A stretch of 64,000 nucleotides of DNA from Cloeon dipterum. Its lineage: Eukaryota > Arthropoda > Insecta > Ephemeroptera > Baetidae. This document shows, piece by piece, positions 40,363 to 50,972 of this stretch. Where the stretch lies: assembly GCF_949628265.1 (NCBI RefSeq), contig NC_088786.1, positions 35,733,681 to 35,797,680 on the forward strand, written 5' to 3'. Made by a program: the position numbers and the translations under genes. The notes beneath the pieces are model-generated. The model made no database searches, had not been told where the DNA came from, and worked only from the letters and a program-made list of their open reading frames with translations. Each line of letters begins with the position of its first letter. The first letter of the stretch is position 1.

Positions 40363-40727
40363 GATGAGTAGCGATCTAGCTTGATGAATAAGAGGTTCGA
40401 AGACTGTGCGCAGCTGGCTTCTCTTTATGTGCGTAAGCTGCTTGCTTGTGGATCCGCAAAGAAGTGTTTACGAGGAGTTGCTCTGAATGCTGACTGATAA
40501 GTATTTCTAACAAACTGCTGACTTTATAGCCTCCAGTTATTTCACCTTCTTCTCCCTTCCTTATGAGGGTGGATCCGCCCTGAGCACGTGACGGGAGGGC
40601 CTTAGAAGCGCGCGAGTGGTAGGGGTGACAGTTTAAAGGCGTGGGGGATGAGATAGAGAGGTTGATATTTTTTTCTCTCACCGTGCTCAGAGTAAATTCG
40701 ACTCTCCGATCGAACAAGACTCCTGCG
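40363..40727. promoter_or_regulatory. Bidirectional promoter of bZIP pair B
   Basis: The 365 bases between divergent start codons include a minus-strand TATAAA (40523-40528) and a CACGTG E-box overlapping TGACGG at ~40586. No equally clear plus-strand TATA is visible; 'gatattttt' near 40666 is weak. The layout parallels the promoter of pair A. Confidence 0.5.
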
Positions 40728-42501
40728 ATGGACCAGACACTCCTCAACGGGCAGACTGATCCGATGGACCAGAATCCTCTGATGACAGTGACGTCGCCAA
40801 TGCTTGACTTAAGCGAAATGGATGACTTGAGTCTATTTTTAGACGAAACCCTGGGCAGTATGGTAAGCGAAATTTTTGAAATTTATATTTTCAGCGTTTA
40901 CTACTCTTATTATTCTATTCGGTCAAATAACTTGAATCTCTATGCCGCATTGGGCTGTTTTCAAACGCGATACTCCTCAAGTTACCGGGGCAGGCCCGGA
41001 CTGGTAATCGGGCGCACCGGGCGAAACCCCGGTGGGCCGCGGGCCAAGTGGGCCGTCTGGACCGCCCAATATTTCCAAGACTGTCAAGCGGCCCGCGTTT
41101 GTGGCTGTCGCGGCCCATATTTTTTAGTGGCTTTTCCATGTTGGGCTGAAGGCAACACACGCTCTTATTATTCAATTCCTTGTTTTGGCTAAAATAATTT
41201 CAAAATCAAAGGAAAAATCTTAAAAAAAAATCGAAAAATAAAGTTTCATTTTTGTTACGTTTGTTGCATAGCATACCCACCGGCCCACCGCTTTGGCCGT
41301 TCGGCCCGCTCCTCATTAAATTCATTTCATCAAATTTCTGTTGGGGAATGTGCAAACGGGAAAAACTATCATATCCTTGATTTTTCCGTCTTTGCACATA
41401 GGAATAAAAATTAAACCGAGAGCTTGATCACATACTAGGACTCGGCGGCCCCCACTTCGAGAGTGAAAAATTCGCTTTGCGTGTTTCAAACTAGCGCGGA
41501 GACCATTAAATGCATTTTTGGGCTACGTTTTAATTAGATTTTTTGATGAGAATAGGCCAACAAACGGCCGAAGGAGCTAAAACTTATTTTTTCCATTTTC
41601 GAAATTTTGACCGGCGGCTGGTGTGCCTGGCGAGCTAAAACCAAAGCGGCTGGCCGAGATTTTGGGAGGCTGGCTGGTCTGAGTGCTCTAGCATACATTT
41701 ATACTTCTATTTGGAAATCGAATATTTAAAAAAATTTCCAGAAAAAAATTAATGTCCTACTGATTTGTTCAAAAGGTAAAAAAGTTTTATTAATCTCACA
41801 AAAAAATTTATTGCTCTGAACTTCTGACAAGAGTGAATTTTGAGCAACACTTACCGGGGGAATTTTTTCATTAAAAATAAAAACAAATTAGTGATTAACT
41901 TGAACCAATCAAAATTTCGCCGATCATTTAGAAAAATTTTTAATTGTTTCAGTGCGCGCCAGATAATCCACATGTGGCCTCTGTCCCGAAAGCTGCACAA
42001 GATGACTTCGAATTGCCGCCTTCTAGGATCTACACGGATCTTTCGTCCGCTAGGCCAAACAACGACTATAACTCGCCTCCCGCAGAGTACTTCGCACTCA
42101 GCAGTCAGACTGCACCTTCGCCTCAACAGATTTACGCTCCACCGCCTGTGGCTGAGTTCAACTTCCCAGTAGCCAGTACCAGTTTCGCCGTCCAGAACTC
42201 GGAAGTTCGGGACGAACATGTGCCGCGCGTTCGAAAGCGTGCAGTCGGAGGCAAAGGTAAAATAGACAAAAATTCCCCAGAGTACAAAGAGTATCGCTTG
42301 AAAAACAACGTGGCAGTGCAGAAGTCCAGGCGTAAAAGAGCACTCAGAGAACAGCGCATGATCAATCAAAGGGACGAACTCAAACTGAGAAACGATCAAA
42401 TGAAATTTAAAATATCTCAAATGAAGAAAGAGGTTGAGGCGCTGAAACACTTATGTAAACGTTTTAATCTGTGTGTTCCCAATTTTACCCCGATGCAATA
42501 A
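40728..42501 (+). CDS. C/EBP-like bZIP transcription factor, bZIP-B(+), two exons
   Basis: Exon 1 (40728-40862, 45 residues, MDQTLLNGQTD...) ends at a phase-0 GTAAGC donor. Exon 2 (41953-42501, 182 residues) follows TTGTTTCAG. The 227-residue product has an acidic Asp/Leu-rich first exon (DLSEMDDLSLFLDE) that looks like an activation segment. A Pro/Ser-rich middle (PSPQQIYAPPP) resembles the HLPPQQIFAP block of bZIP-A(+). The C-terminal bZIP has DKNSPEYKEYR, KNNVAVQKSR, and heptads M181, L188, M195, M202 and L209. AATAAA at 42685-42690 is a good poly(A) signal. The 1.09 kb intron contains a GC-rich insertion at ~40985-41310. Closest families are C/EBP and C/EBP-gamma; I cannot fix orthology. 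Confidence 0.85.
40985..41310. repeat. Probable MITE with GC-rich ends in the bZIP-B(+) intron
   Basis: A GC-rich block starting 'caggcccggactggtaatcg' stands out from the AT-rich intron. At its far end 'cccaccggcccaccgc' is roughly complementary to 'ggtgggccgcgggcc' near the start. This resembles non-autonomous DNA transposons, but exact borders and target duplications are not clear. Confidence 0.4.
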
Positions 42502-42690
42502 ATAATGCTTATACTCGCTTCTCTCCCCAAAATTTACGTTTTTAGAAATATGTATAATATAATCATTTTGTGCCTTGAAGGTAAAAGTTCTGCCGGGTTA
42601 CACATCTCGCCATAATTCTTAAACACCCACTTGTACTCTCTCTGTTATTCTTTATGTATTTAAATGTAGAACTGAATTTTGTGAAATAAA

Positions 42691-43072
42691 AACGTTCTTG
42701 TAATAAATGAGAAAATTACTGTTTTATTTATCAGTTATTTCATATTTAAAAAAAATCATGTTTCTAAGTATTTGATACTCAACAATCTTTATTAATAATA
42801 AAAATCTTAATAATACCCAAAGACTTTGACAACAATGAATGTACTGAGTTTCAATAAAATTGAAAGAGCGAACAGAAATTTAACTTTTTGTCTGGCGGAC
42901 CAGGCACTCCGTCCACTCCGTGCTCTTTGCCCCATCTAACGGCGTTCTAATGAACTCTATCAAACGAACTTTAGTGCTTGTTTACACTGGTTTTCACGTG
43001 CGTCGTTTTGTCTCATTTTCCGCATTGTTTTGTGATTATGCACGCAAATTAACGACCTCTGACCTGGTCCCG
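42691..43072. other. Intergenic, bZIP-B(+) to JMJD7
   Basis: No gene. It contains the upstream region of JMJD7. No TATA box is evident close to that start. Confidence 0.4.
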
Positions 43073-43080
43073 TGACGTCA
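43073..43080. promoter_or_regulatory. Palindromic CRE (TGACGTCA) before JMJD7
   Basis: A perfect 8-base cAMP-response element lies 13 bases before the JMJD7 start codon. CREs bind CREB/ATF bZIP dimers and some C/EBP-ATF heterodimers. A function here is inferred from position only. Confidence 0.45.
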
Positions 43081-43093
43081 AATCAGGGCGGAA

Positions 43094-46000
43094 ATGTGTG
43101 ACACTATAGCAGAGGGCTTCAAAGTTCTCCAGGATACTGCTAATGGTGAGCCAAACCCTGCATACCACTGTGTGCAGTTTGTGCGTGCTGCTGAGAGACC
43201 GGCCTGACGACAGCTTTCAAAACGTGAATAATTTTCTCTGCAGACCTATACCTGCAAGAAGGGCGCGTTGCAGAGGTTGAGGGTGCACCTGATCCACTAG
43301 AATTCCTTCGTGAGTGGGTTTCGCCGAATGTGCCAGTCATTTTCAAAAAAGCCTGCAAAAGCTTCGCTGCGTTTAAACAATGGAGTCCGCAGTTTTTAAG
43401 GTTCATATAATTTACCTGCAACAAAGTAAATTTAATAAACTTATTCAACTCTGGAAATACATATCGTGGTTCTAGAGAGAAAATTGGAGATAAATTCGTG
43501 ACCGTCGCTGTGACACCGAATGGCTGGGCCGATGCCGTGTCGGACGATGGAGAATTTTTCATGTTACCAGAGGAACGCCAAATGAAATTTTCAGACTTTC
43601 TGGATCGATTGAATGACAAATCAGAGCTTAATCCGGTGTTTTACATGCAGCAGCAAAACTCCAATTTGACGGGAGAGATGAAAAGTCTAATTGGCGATGT
43701 TCCTGAAGACATAAACTGGGCCTCGACAGCCTTTGGCGCAAAACCTGATGCCGCAAACTTTTGGATGGGCGATCAGAGAGCCATCACCTCAAGTAAATAT
43801 ACATTTTATATTTTGAATGTCGTCAAATTTTTAGAAGCAATTCATTGAACAGGACAAATAAAAGGAAATAATTATTATTTCACTAGTTCTTGGTCTCGAT
43901 GAGAAAACCGAAATTGTCACAAAGCAAACTGTAGAGACGATTTAGAAAACGATTTACGTGTTCAAAAGAATCGTAAAAAACAAACATAATTCTAATAAAT
44001 TGGGGGTTTAACTGTCGGTTCCCAGGTGTGAGATTAAGTACGGGTGAAAATCAGAAAATTTTTTTGATATTAAGATCCCATCATTTTCTGTGGTTTCACT
44101 GTTTCCGCCACTAATTTCATAAAGATTAGCTATTAAAGAAATTTAAAATAAAATTTCCCATTCAAAAACAATCGACCTTCGTTTTTAGTAGTTGACGGAC
44201 AACTGCAGATTAATCAAGAGTTTTTTTTACCACTCAATTTTAACCAATTTCTTGCGCAAGAAATGTAATAAAATTAATTCCTGTGAGAATCTAAAATTTG
44301 CGGTTGGAGTGGTCAAAATTTCCTCTACTGTGTAGATTTTTTATTTTAAATTGCCATTTTGCTGCCTCAATTTCTCCAAAAAATTATCTCTGACCATTTT
44401 TCAAGTCGAGGTCATGAGCTAACAACTAGAAAATTATTGACCACTAAAAGGTACAATATTGCCTGCAAGAAACTGTTTAAAATTGATTAAGAAAACGCTT
44501 TTTGACACTGCACTGATTTTTTTAATGCTGTTTTTTTAATACCGAGGGAAGAAAAAAAATTACAAAGGAATGTCCACAAGCATTTTAAGCGATTGCATGG
44601 CGTACAATATTTGAAATATAAAAATCTTTACAACCTTTATAACACCGAAATTTAAAGCAATTACGTGAGTCTCTTGATGCCGGCATCTGGTTAAAAAATC
44701 TAAAGTGTTCCAAGAAAAGCCACGCTCGTTCCTGAAACAAGCCTAGTAGCTCATGCCGAGGATTTTGTTTTGTTGATGGGGTTGTTCCAAACGATCGCCC
44801 AGCAGGCAGCAAAATTTATAGCTCTTGACAAAATATTAGCGTTGTCTTGGTCGGAGGACAGGGATAAAAAGAGCGAAAAAATATATTTAAAATAACTTAA
44901 ACGATTATTTCTCTAAAATAATTCGAAAATATTGCCAACGTATTTTTTCCAACAGCGCAATATTGCCCTGTAAGGATCTGAAGGAAAACAATGTAAAAAT
45001 ATTATGTGAAAATCTCCCGATCTACAACCAAGGTCTTTGCTACCTGGGCCTTTGTTACAAAGGTCTTTCACGGGAACAATAATGTTTTGTGCTGCAGCTT
45101 TTATTCTCTGGCCGTGTTACTTTTGAAAAAGTGTGTGTTCGGGAGACTTTTAAGGGTAATTGTCAATTTTACCGACTTTATTTCTCCATCCTGAATTTTA
45201 GGGGTGTTTCATAGTGTGTAACCTGAAATTTTGAGCAAAAAATTCGGGGGCTTTTTTTGGGAAATCACGATTTTCGAAAACGGAAAATTTCAGATAGTAA
45301 ATCCGAAATATCAAGGTATCTTCGGTTCAGATTGGAATTTCGATGTGGTTTTTTCACCTCCACACGTAACTTTTTCAGTAGAACAAATTTGCCATTGGTC
45401 AAAAATTTGTAGGTCAAAGGTCAAGGTCACAAATTCGCGTGCAAAATGTTCAATTAAAAATATCGCAAAATACGCCCCCTCGGATTTTTTTCATGTAAAC
45501 GTAAAAAATGTAGCCCTGAATTTGTAGAATCGAATGGTGAAGAGAAATCGATGGAGACTCTGATAGATCGCGAGATATTTTGAATTTAAGGATTCGTGTC
45601 ACGCGTCCGGCACGACGACAATATCATCCGGCGATTTTACTTTCGTAATTTACGTCGAAATTTGATATGTAACCCACATGTTATGCATATGATTACCTAG
45701 AAAAATAAACGAGCTTTCCAGTGGTGTGCTTACATTTTGTTTTGGTTTCAAACTTCTCAAGAAATAGCGGCGCGAAAAGAAAATAGAAATTTTTCAAATA
45801 TTGACATTTTTACAAATCTCAAATCTCGGGTTCTAACCATCAGAATTGCAAAAACTACCCACCGTTGGACTCGTCTCGACCTTCCCTGACCAGCTGAAAG
45901 GTTTAGGGGTGTTTAGCCTCCACCCCTAAGTTGCTGAACTTCAACCCCTAAAAAAAAAAAAAATGTAGCATCTTACGGTTAGCTATTTCTTGAGAAGTTT

Positions 46001-48199
46001 GAAACCAAAACAAAATGTAAGCACACCACTGGTAAGCTCGTTTATTTTTCTAGGTAATCATATGCATAACATGTGGCTTACTTATCAAATTCCAACGTAA
46101 ATTACGAAAGTAAAATCGCCGGATGATATTGTCGTCGTGCCGGACGCGCGTCACGAATCCTTAAATTCAAAATATTTCGCGATCTATGAGAGTGCCCATC
46201 GATTTCTCTTGACCATTCGATTCTACGCATTCAGGGCTACATTTTTTACGTTTTCATGAAAAAAATCCGAGGGGGCGTATTTTGCGATATTTTTAATTGA
46301 ACATTTTGCACGCGAATTTGTGACCTTGACCTTTGACCTACAAATTTTTGACCAATGGCAAATTTGTTCTACTGAAAAAGTTACGTGTGGAGGTGAAAAA
46401 ACCACATGGAAATTCCAATCTGGACCGAAGATACCTTGATATTTCGGATTTACTATCTGAAATTTTCCGTTTTCGAAAATCGTGATTTCCCAAAAAATGC
46501 CCCCGAATTTTTTGCTCAAAATTTCAGGTTACACACTATGAAACACCCCTAACAATATATGTAAAATTCAGGATGGAGAAATAAAGTCGGTAAAAATGAC
46601 AATTACCCTTAAAAGTCTCCCGAACACACACAAAAGTGGAATGGGACTTGGGATTGGGCAAGACTAGAGAGGAGACCATGAGGGACAGCGATTCCTGAAT
46701 TTTGAATTACGGTACAGGGACAATCTGCATTTTTGGTCATCCAAAACGAGAATTTTTTTACCTTGTATTTAAATTAAAGTATTTTAATGAAACAAGTGAC
46801 TTTAAAAACTGCAGAAAAGTCGGCAAAAAAGATTTTTGCAACGCACGAAATATATTATCACTTTTTCGGGAATAAATTAGGAAAAATGAGGACTAAACCA
46901 AAACTACTGTTTTTTTGCGCAAAAAAAGTGTTTTATTTTTGTGTATTGCAAAATTGGAGAACCCAGATTGCTTATTCATTTCCTCCTTGAACTGACAAAG
47001 TGAGAATCTGTATGCTTTTAATGCTGCCATCACAAAATTCAGAAACATTTTGGCACTCACTTAAAATGTTTTTGAAGATTCGCTTGACATTTGTTTTTGA
47101 TAATTTCTCAAATGATATTTAGTAGCATCCCTTATAGTATAGTGTGAGTATCTTTTAATTGAGATAAACTGACAAGAGAGTGAAAATTATTGCTAGATAT
47201 TATCAATTTTACTGTTGATTATGAGTCATAAAAAATGTGTTTGCTTTAGATTTCTTCAGACACGGATGAGATTTCCTTTAAACACGAATGACATTGAAGG
47301 CAGTAGATTCAAATGCCTGCAAAATATTTCCATTAAATTGATAGGAATGTGACAACTTCTTAATTGCCTTTTATAGAATCGTAAATAATAATAATAATTT
47401 ATGCTAGCAGCAGTCAAAAATAGTTGTCTTAACGTGGATGAGACAAAAAACTACCACCAAGGTTTGGGTCGTTAAGATAAAAATTTGTGTTCATAATAAC
47501 TCTTTGTGCACAGCGAATCTTGTTTGAAAAATTGTAAATTCGTCTGCAGTTTGCTTTTTTAAAAATTCTCAGAGATCAAAAACAGTTGTGTATATTTCCA
47601 TGTCCTATATATTTTTCTCATTATTTTCTCTTCACTTTTTCAATAATTTTCACTATTTCAGCCCACAAGGACCCTTATGAAAACATCTATTGTGTTATTC
47701 ACGGCGTAAAGCAATTTTTGCTGAGTCCACCAACCGATCTGCCCTCGATGCCCTACAAAATGCTCCCTGTGGCCAGATATGAAAAGGTTGTTTTTTTCTG
47801 CTGTAAATTATTTTTGAAAGCTTTTATAACAATAATGTGATTTAGGTGAAGACCAGGCAGGACTTTACAATTGTCCAATGTGAAGAAAAAAATACTGTCA
47901 GATGGATTTGTCCTGGGTTTGGAGAAGCAAAAAAATCGAAAACTCGTCCTTCAACGCAACTGATTGCAAGAGTGGAAGCTGGGGATATGCTGTATCTTCC
48001 ATCATTGTGGTTCCATCAGGTAGAAACAAAGGCGCTCAAAACTTGGTCTAAAGCAAATTCTATTTTGAAGGTTTCCCAGAGTCATGGCTGCGTTGCGGTT
48101 AACTACTGGTACGACATGAAGTTTGACATCAAATACGCCTACTTTTCTATGCTCGAACACCTTTGCCTCGCAAACGAATTGTTAAACTGTGAGAATTAA
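43094..48199 (+). CDS. JMJD7: JmjC domain-containing protein 7
   Basis: Exons 43094-43145, 43244-43400, 43476-43792, 47662-47786, 47846-48019 and 48071-48199 join in frame to 317 residues, close to the 316 of human JMJD7. Diagnostic blocks include [41 protein letters not shown] and [14 protein letters not shown]. The Fe(II) ligands of the JmjC fold are present: H177 and D179 in THKD, and H274 in WFHQ. JMJD7 is a 2-oxoglutarate-dependent (3S)-lysyl hydroxylase acting on DRG-family GTPases; a peptidase activity has also been reported. Intron 3 is 3.9 kb and contains a complete foldback element. The last intron (48020-48070) is only 51 bases, in frame and stop-free; removing it restores the family spacing around the distal histidine. 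The start was chosen because it gives an N-terminus of family length. Confidence 0.92.
44225..44530. repeat. Dispersed repeat X, copy 3
   Basis: Matches 13430-13720: 'gtcaaaatttcctctactgt', 'tcgaggtcatgagc', 'agaaaattattga' and 'gaaactgtttaaaattga' occur in the same order. Confidence 0.65.
45131..46631. mobile_element. Complete foldback element, family 2
   Basis: Two long inverted arms, ~45131-45770 and ~45985-46631, surround a ~214-base centre. The left arm begins GTGTGTGTTCGGGAGACTTT and the right arm ends with its complement at 46631. Arms are nearly identical, so a 98-codon open frame without an ATG occurs in both (45231-45527 and 46519-46223); this reflects arm identity, not a gene. No transposase is visible. 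The single arm at 33036-33750 and the centre remnant at 4617 are relatives. Confidence 0.88.
48020..48070 (+). other. 51-base mini-intron in JMJD7
   Basis: Begins GTAGAA and ends TTTGAAG, is a multiple of three and has no stop, so the frame reads through. Human JMJD7 has no residues at this place (WFHHV runs straight into QQSQGC), whereas reading through would insert 17 residues immediately after the iron-binding histidine region. Confidence 0.7.
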
Positions 48200-50019
48200 A
48201 TGCTCCAAAGTTATTTTTGAGACTGATATGGTTATATTTGAATTTTTATTAAGTCTCTGTTGGTTAATTTCAATGGAGGCACATGAACACATGAAGGTGC
48301 AAGTATTTTGGTATAGAGATTGAATTTATAACTCTTACTCTCGACTGCAAGTGCTGGCTGTCGAGCACTAGCTACACAAAATTTAGGAAATATTTGGTTC
48401 TCGCGTGTTAATGCTTTTGGTAAGATGATCTTGTCACTTTTATCACGAATATGAGGAGAGAGGTTGTCAGAAAAACTAAACGCTTATGAATTATCATTGC
48501 AGAAGAATTGAATTTCGATTATTTTGGTTTATAACCCACTTTATTATGAATTCATTCCACTATTTATTGTGTAAATGTATTTTCTTCACGCTAAAATAGC
48601 ACAGCCACAATTTATGCGCCTCGAAAAAATAGGAATAAGTATTTTCTTTCTGTCATAAAATCACTTTTCTCTGCAAACCAAATAAGTTCATTGGTTTTTT
48701 TCTGCTCTAAACTGGTCTTCGTCCTGGTCCCGGCAAAATTGCGTAACTTTCAACAACCAAACGCGAATTTCCTTGTTGCAAGGAAAGGTCACCAATCAAT
48801 TCGACAATGAAAATTTCGGTGTTTGTTGAACATTGTGAAATTTTGCCGGGACCACACTTTTAAGAAAATATCACTTTTAATAGGTACTAGGATTCTATTC
48901 TTATCTCTGAACATTAATATTATGTGCCTGTCAAAGAACACATTTGGTTTGTTCAAGAAGAACAATATAGCCTAATAGTGACTTTCCCTTATCATGCTTT
49001 TGGGGATGAAAAGCGTCACTCTCCATAAAATGAGCATGACGTGAGTAGCGTTGTTTCATATTGTGGGTGAAAAAAGATTTCTTTTATTCATATTGTGCAA
49101 AGTGTACTACATACAATTTTCCTTTTTGTTTGCTTGAGTGTGAATAATGGTTTTTCAAAAGCACAGCGTGCAACCAAAGAAACAGTAAACAACATTGTTA
49201 AAAATCTATTTTTTTGACTGTCACAAAATGATTTACTGGGGGTGCTGCGCCCTTGACATTGACAGTGCATCTGTTGCTGTTCAAAAAGAAATTGGACTTC
49301 TTTTTTAATTTGAGTAATTGATGTCAGGGGAATAAGATGTTTTACCCTCAGCAAACAATCGTAGTGCACCTCAGGTATTCAGGTTTTTGTGTTGACGGTT
49401 CTCCTCTGCCTTCCGTTGAAGAAGCACAACACTTTGACACTTTCGTTTGAGACACAGAAAGGATGCCTAAAAGAGCTAATCTTTTGTACTCGTATATTGA
49501 GAGGCTATGTCTTTTCTGAAATGCTAAAGTTTTTACAAGGCCAAATTTCTATTGAGAAAGGTGAAAGGTTGACAGAGACAAATGTTTTTTCTTAAGAAAA
49601 ATAGGTCGGTATATGGCAATATTCTTGTGTTTATAAAGAAAAGTAGAGCTCGAAACGAAAGCAGGTAAATTTTATAAAATGCAAGCGGTTTTCGAACGTG
49701 TTTTCTGATGGCGGGGCTAAAGAGTGCCCTTCATGTTATTGTACTTAAAAAACACAAAAAAAAATCTTGAGAGGGAATATTTGGAGAACTTTCAACTACC
49801 TATTTTTCATGGTTTTCTTTAACGGCTAAATATATGAAAAGAATTATCGGAATAGGTGTGGACCCGTTCTTTCTTAAAAATCCCAAGGACAGGGACAATC
49901 TGCAGGGGGGGGGGGACAGTTTTAAAGGTTAAAGATTCTCAGTGTGTCAGTTCGAGGAGGAAAATAAAATATGCCATATTTGACAAAAAAAATCAGCTTC
50001 CAGTTTTAAAGAGGAATGA
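48200..50019. other. Gene-free stretch after JMJD7
   Basis: No gene recognised. It contains a small hairpin MITE at 48725-48854. A run of nine or more G at ~49906 follows CTGCA. Other open frames are short and featureless. Confidence 0.4.
48725..48854. repeat. 130-base hairpin MITE
   Basis: Perfect 16-base inverted termini, TGGTCCCGGCAAAATT at 48725-48740 and its complement at 48839-48854. The interior is an imperfect palindrome ('tcaacaaccaaacgcgaa' against 'ttcggtgtttgttgaa'). I see no clear target duplication. Confidence 0.75.
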
Positions 50020-50450
50020 TACTGCAAAAGCCTGGAAAATATACTTGTAGCCAATGCATAAACTCATCCCTTATGATTCAGTTAAAGCCTAAATTGACCT
50101 AAGGAGCGCTGTAATTTTTTGAGAAAATTTGCTGGAAAGTTACCGTGCTTTTCAAATGGTAATGACTGTCTCCTTACTTGAAATCCGATTTAATTTCAAA
50201 AGCAAGAGTTTCCCCAATAAGTGGCATACACCGTTGGACAGATCTCGACGAGAGGAATCGGAATATGCCAAGAAAATATGTTCAAGCACTGCAAATTTTG
50301 GAGAAAATTGGCAAATTTTGAATTTTTACTGTAGGAAGGTCCTTTTTTATTTTTACAAATTGGTAATCAAATTGTTTATCGATCAATTGTGTATGGCATC
50401 TAACAATTCAAATAATTTTCAATTGTTGCCCTTTGTCACTTTGTAGCACA
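50020..50450 (-). repeat. MITE-like repeat copy, left of the captured C/EBP fragment
   Basis: Matches the complement of 9240-9690: 'gattcagttaaagcctaaat', 'cttacttgaaatccgattta', 'cagatctcgacgagaggaat'. It ends with 'atcgatcaatt...ggcatc' and 'aacaattcaaataattttc', a stretch that recurs to the right of the captured segment. Confidence 0.8.
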
Positions 50451-50589
50451 TGAAAAAACGTTAAATTCATTTTGGTTGTGCGCGTCTTATTGTTGTTACT
50501 GCACTTGCCGTGTTTAATGATGTTTTGACTGTTAAGTTTTCTATAGTCATGAATAGACCTAGACAAATTTTGGAACTGCATGGGTTCAG

Positions 50590-50876
50590 CAGCGACTCGA
50601 ACGGACCGGTTTTCACGACGCTGACGAGCGGCAACGGGCTCGGCGGCGGCGGCGGCGGCAGCGACGGCTCGCACGTCATGCACCTCTCGGGGCTCAAGGA
50701 TGCGGGCGGCTTCTCGCAGAAGTCGCTGCGCAAGCACGCGGCCACCCCCAACACGGCACCGGCAAGCCGATGGACAAGTCGAGCGAGGAGTACCGGCGGC
50801 GGCGTGAACGCAACAACTTCGCCGTGCGGAAGTCGCGGGAAAAGGCCAAGCTGCGCTCCAGGGAGACCGAGAAGGT
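50590..50876 (+). pseudogene. Captured fragment of C/EBP (linker and basic region)
   Basis: These 287 bases match 55061-55348 of the C/EBP gene with only four substitutions and two small indels that I can see: an added AC, and a missing three bases in GAGGAG. The copy covers the Gly-rich linker and the DNA-binding basic region but stops before the leucine zipper. The AC insertion breaks the parental frame; after it the frame restarts as MDKSSEEYRRRRERNN and runs into the flanking repeat (…TEKVPILLNKL). It has no parental start and no zipper, so it is probably non-functional. Low divergence implies a recent copy. It is 4.5 kb upstream of its source, in the same orientation. Confidence 0.92.
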
Positions 50877-50886
50877 TCCAATTTTG

Positions 50887-50972
50887 TTGAACAAATTGTT
50901 TATCGATCAATTGTTTATGGCATCCAACAATTCAAATAATTTTCATTTGTTGCCCTGTATCATTCCACTTTA
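50887..50972 (-). repeat. MITE segment, right of the captured C/EBP fragment
   Basis: 'gttgaacaaattgtttatcg', 'caacaattcaaataatttt' and 'ctgtatcattccactttaa' match the complement of ~8222-8335. It duplicates, in the same orientation, the segment at ~50360-50450 on the other side. Confidence 0.8.

Larger units (their letters stand above)
43793..47661 (+). other. JMJD7 intron 3 with nested repeats
   Basis: Bounded by GTAAAT and TTTCAG. It contains dispersed repeat X copy 3 (44225-44530) and the complete foldback element at 45131-46631. The remainder is AT-rich and unassigned. Confidence 0.75.

Noticed and set aside
45231..46519. 98-codon frame present in both foldback arms as a conserved gene
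   Set aside because: No ATG, starts at TTG, disrupted in the copy at 33.1 kb; duplication is explained by the inverted arms.
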